A DNA stretch of 64,000 bases from Neobacillus sp. PS3-40 (GTDB lineage: Bacteria > Bacillota > Bacilli > Bacillales > Cytobacillaceae), in assembly GCF_030915485.1 (NCBI RefSeq), contig NZ_CP133266.1, forward strand, positions 2,360,001-2,424,000, given 5' to 3'. This document shows positions 62,678 through 64,000 of the stretch, in pieces. A program made the translations under genes and the position numbers. Position 1 is the stretch's first letter, and each line of letters opens with the position of its first letter. The notes under the pieces were generated by a model. That model saw only the letters and a program-made list of their open reading frames with translations. It made no database searches and was not told where the DNA came from.

Positions 62678-64000
62678 ATGATGTTTGGAAGATTTACAGA
62701 GAGGGCACAAAAGGTTTTAGCATTAGCACAGGAAGAAGCAATTCGCCTTGGGCATAACAATATTGGAACGGAACATATTTTGTTAGGATTAGTTCGCGAA
62801 GGAGAAGGTATAGCGGCCAAAGCCTTAAATGGGTTAGGCTTAGGGGCAGAAAAGATTCAAAAGGAAGTTGAGAGTTTAATTGGGAAGGGTCAAGATGCCC
62901 CTCAAACTGTTCAATATACCCCAAGAGCTAAAAAGGTAATTGAGCTTTCTATGGATGAAGCAAGAAAGCTTGGACATTCTTATGTTGGAACGGAACATAT
63001 TTTATTAGGTCTTATTCGTGAGGGTGAAGGGGTTGCCGCAAGGGTTTTAAATAACCTTGGGGTCAGCTTAAATAAAGCACGTCAGCAAGTGCTTCAATTG
63101 TTAGGGAGTAATGAATCAAGCGGCCACCAGGGTGGTACGTCTGTAAGCGCCAATACCCCAACACTGGATAGCCTTGCAAGAGATTTAACGGTAATTGCAA
63201 AAGAAGGAAGCCTTGATCCTGTCATAGGCCGTAGTAAAGAAATCCAACGTGTAATTGAAGTATTAAGCCGTAGGACGAAGAACAATCCTGTATTAGTAGG
63301 GGAGCCTGGAGTAGGCAAAACAGCGATAGCCGAAGGTCTTGCACAGCAAATTGTTAACAACGAAGTTCCAGAAACCTTGCGGGATAAGCGAGTTATGACA
63401 CTAGATATGGGAACAGTAGTTGCAGGAACGAAATATCGTGGAGAGTTTGAAGATCGTTTGAAGAAAGTCATGGATGAAATACGACAAGCTGGGAATATTA
63501 TTTTATTCATAGATGAGCTTCATACCTTAATTGGTGCTGGTGGTGCTGAAGGAGCTATTGATGCTTCCAATATTTTAAAACCATCACTTGCGCGGGGCGA
63601 ACTTCAATGCATCGGAGCGACAACACTTGATGAATATCGCAAATATATTGAAAAGGACGCAGCACTGGAACGGCGCTTTCAGCCAATACGTGTTGACGAG
63701 CCAACAATTGAAGAATCAATAAAGATATTATACGGGTTGAGAGATCGATATGAAGCACACCATCGTGTTTCTATTATAGATGAGTCCATAGAGGCAGCTG
63801 TAAAACTATCCGATCGTTATATTGCGGATCGGTTCTTGCCTGATAAGGCAATTGATTTGATTGATGAAGCAGGCTCAAAAGTGCGCCTTCGCTCGTACAC
63901 AACGCCTCCAAATCTAAAAGAATTAGAAGTTAAACTTGAAGAAGTTCGTAAAGAGAAGGATTCAGCTGTCCAAAGTCAAGAGTTCGAAAAAGCAGCATCA
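62678..64000 (+). CDS. clpC: ClpC AAA+ unfoldase (5' part; runs off window end)
   Basis: The first 441 codons, open to the window edge. [21 protein letters not shown] begins the two-repeat Clp-N domain (1–150, each repeat with GTEHILLGL(V/I)REGEG). The first AAA+ domain has Walker A GEPGVGKT and Walker [11 protein letters not shown]. The linker (middle) domain begins near residue 410. ClpC with ClpP degrades McsB-marked proteins and CtsR. SD GGTGAGGAGG precedes adjacent ATGs at 62678 and 62681. The second AAA+ domain lies beyond the window. Confidence 0.97.
   Translation, partial: MMFGRFTERAQKVLALAQEEAIRLGHNNIGTEHILLGLVREGEGIAAKALNGLGLGAEKIQKEVESLIGKGQDAPQTVQYTPRAKKVIELSMDEARKLGHSYVGTEHILLGLIREGEGVAARVLNNLGVSLNKARQQVLQLLGSNESSGHQGGTSVSANTPTLDSLARDLTVIAKEGSLDPVIGRSKEIQRVIEVLSRRTKNNPVLVGEPGVGKTAIAEGLAQQIVNNEVPETLRDKRVMTLDMGTVVAGTKYRGEFEDRLKKVMDEIRQAGNIILFIDELHTLIGAGGAEGAIDASNILKPSLARGELQCIGATTLDEYRKYIEKDAALERRFQPIRVDEPTIEESIKILYGLRDRYEAHHRVSIIDESIEAAVKLSDRYIADRFLPDKAIDLIDEAGSKVRLRSYTTPPNLKELEVKLEEVRKEKDSAVQSQEFEKAAS

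Overview
This is an origin-proximal chromosome segment of an endospore-forming, low-GC Bacillaceae bacterium. Gene content and order closely follow the Bacillus subtilis csfB–clpC region, and sporulation genes are numerous (csfB/gin, yabG, sspF, spoVG, fin, spoVT, yabP/yabQ, spoIIE). The 16S is clearly Bacillus-like. I cannot fix the genus from memory; a Neobacillus-type organism is only a guess.

Layout. (1) 1–2067: the 3' part of a 23S rRNA, a 5S rRNA and a terminator, i.e. the end of one rRNA operon. (2) 2.3–9.6 kb: csfB, a YaaO-type decarboxylase gene, tmk, darA, holB, ricT, yabA, trmN6, yazA, rsmI. (3) abrB on the minus strand with Spo0A boxes. (4) 10.5–17.7 kb: metG, tatD, yabE, rnmV, rsmA/ksgA, yabG. 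(5) 17.8–26.1 kb: veg, sspF, ispE, purR, ridA, spoVG, glmU, prs, ctc, pth, fin. (6) 26.3–36.1 kb: mfd, spoVT, yabM, mazG/yabN, rqcP, yabP, yabQ, divIC, yabR. (7) A lone minus-strand elongator tRNA-Met. (8) 36.7–45.2 kb: spoIIE, yabS, yabT, tilS, hprT, ftsH. (9) 45.3–53.9 kb: coaX, hslO, yacD, cysK, folP, folB, folK, yazB, dusB, lysS. (10) 54.0–59.3 kb: a complete 16S–23S–5S operon with tandem promoters and no tRNA genes. (11) A minus-strand HIT–NUDIX gene pair not in the B. subtilis order. (12) 60.5–64.0 kb: the CtsR regulon operon ctsR–mcsA–mcsB–clpC; clpC runs off the window end.

Most of the window is conserved housekeeping: nucleotide and cofactor synthesis, tRNA/rRNA modification, DNA repair, and the sporulation and proteostasis switches. 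Compared with B. subtilis (from memory), xpaC/yaaN, yaaR and pabB-pabA-pabC are absent from their usual positions. Variable content lies mainly between genes: a 99-bp two-copy repeat (18.3 and 52.2 kb, inverted, 12 mismatches) with half-remnants at 9.7 and 16.7 kb, and two different MITE-like elements with terminal inverted repeats and 8–9 bp target duplications (26.1 and 36.2 kb).

I found no clear undescribed multi-gene system. The best leads are the repeat families, the HIT–NUDIX insertion beside the rRNA operon, and a possible AUC start for yabE. Several start codons were reassigned to GTG/TTG or a downstream ATG from Shine-Dalgarno (SD) spacing and remembered homologue length. All homology statements come from recognition of the translated sequence, not from a database search.
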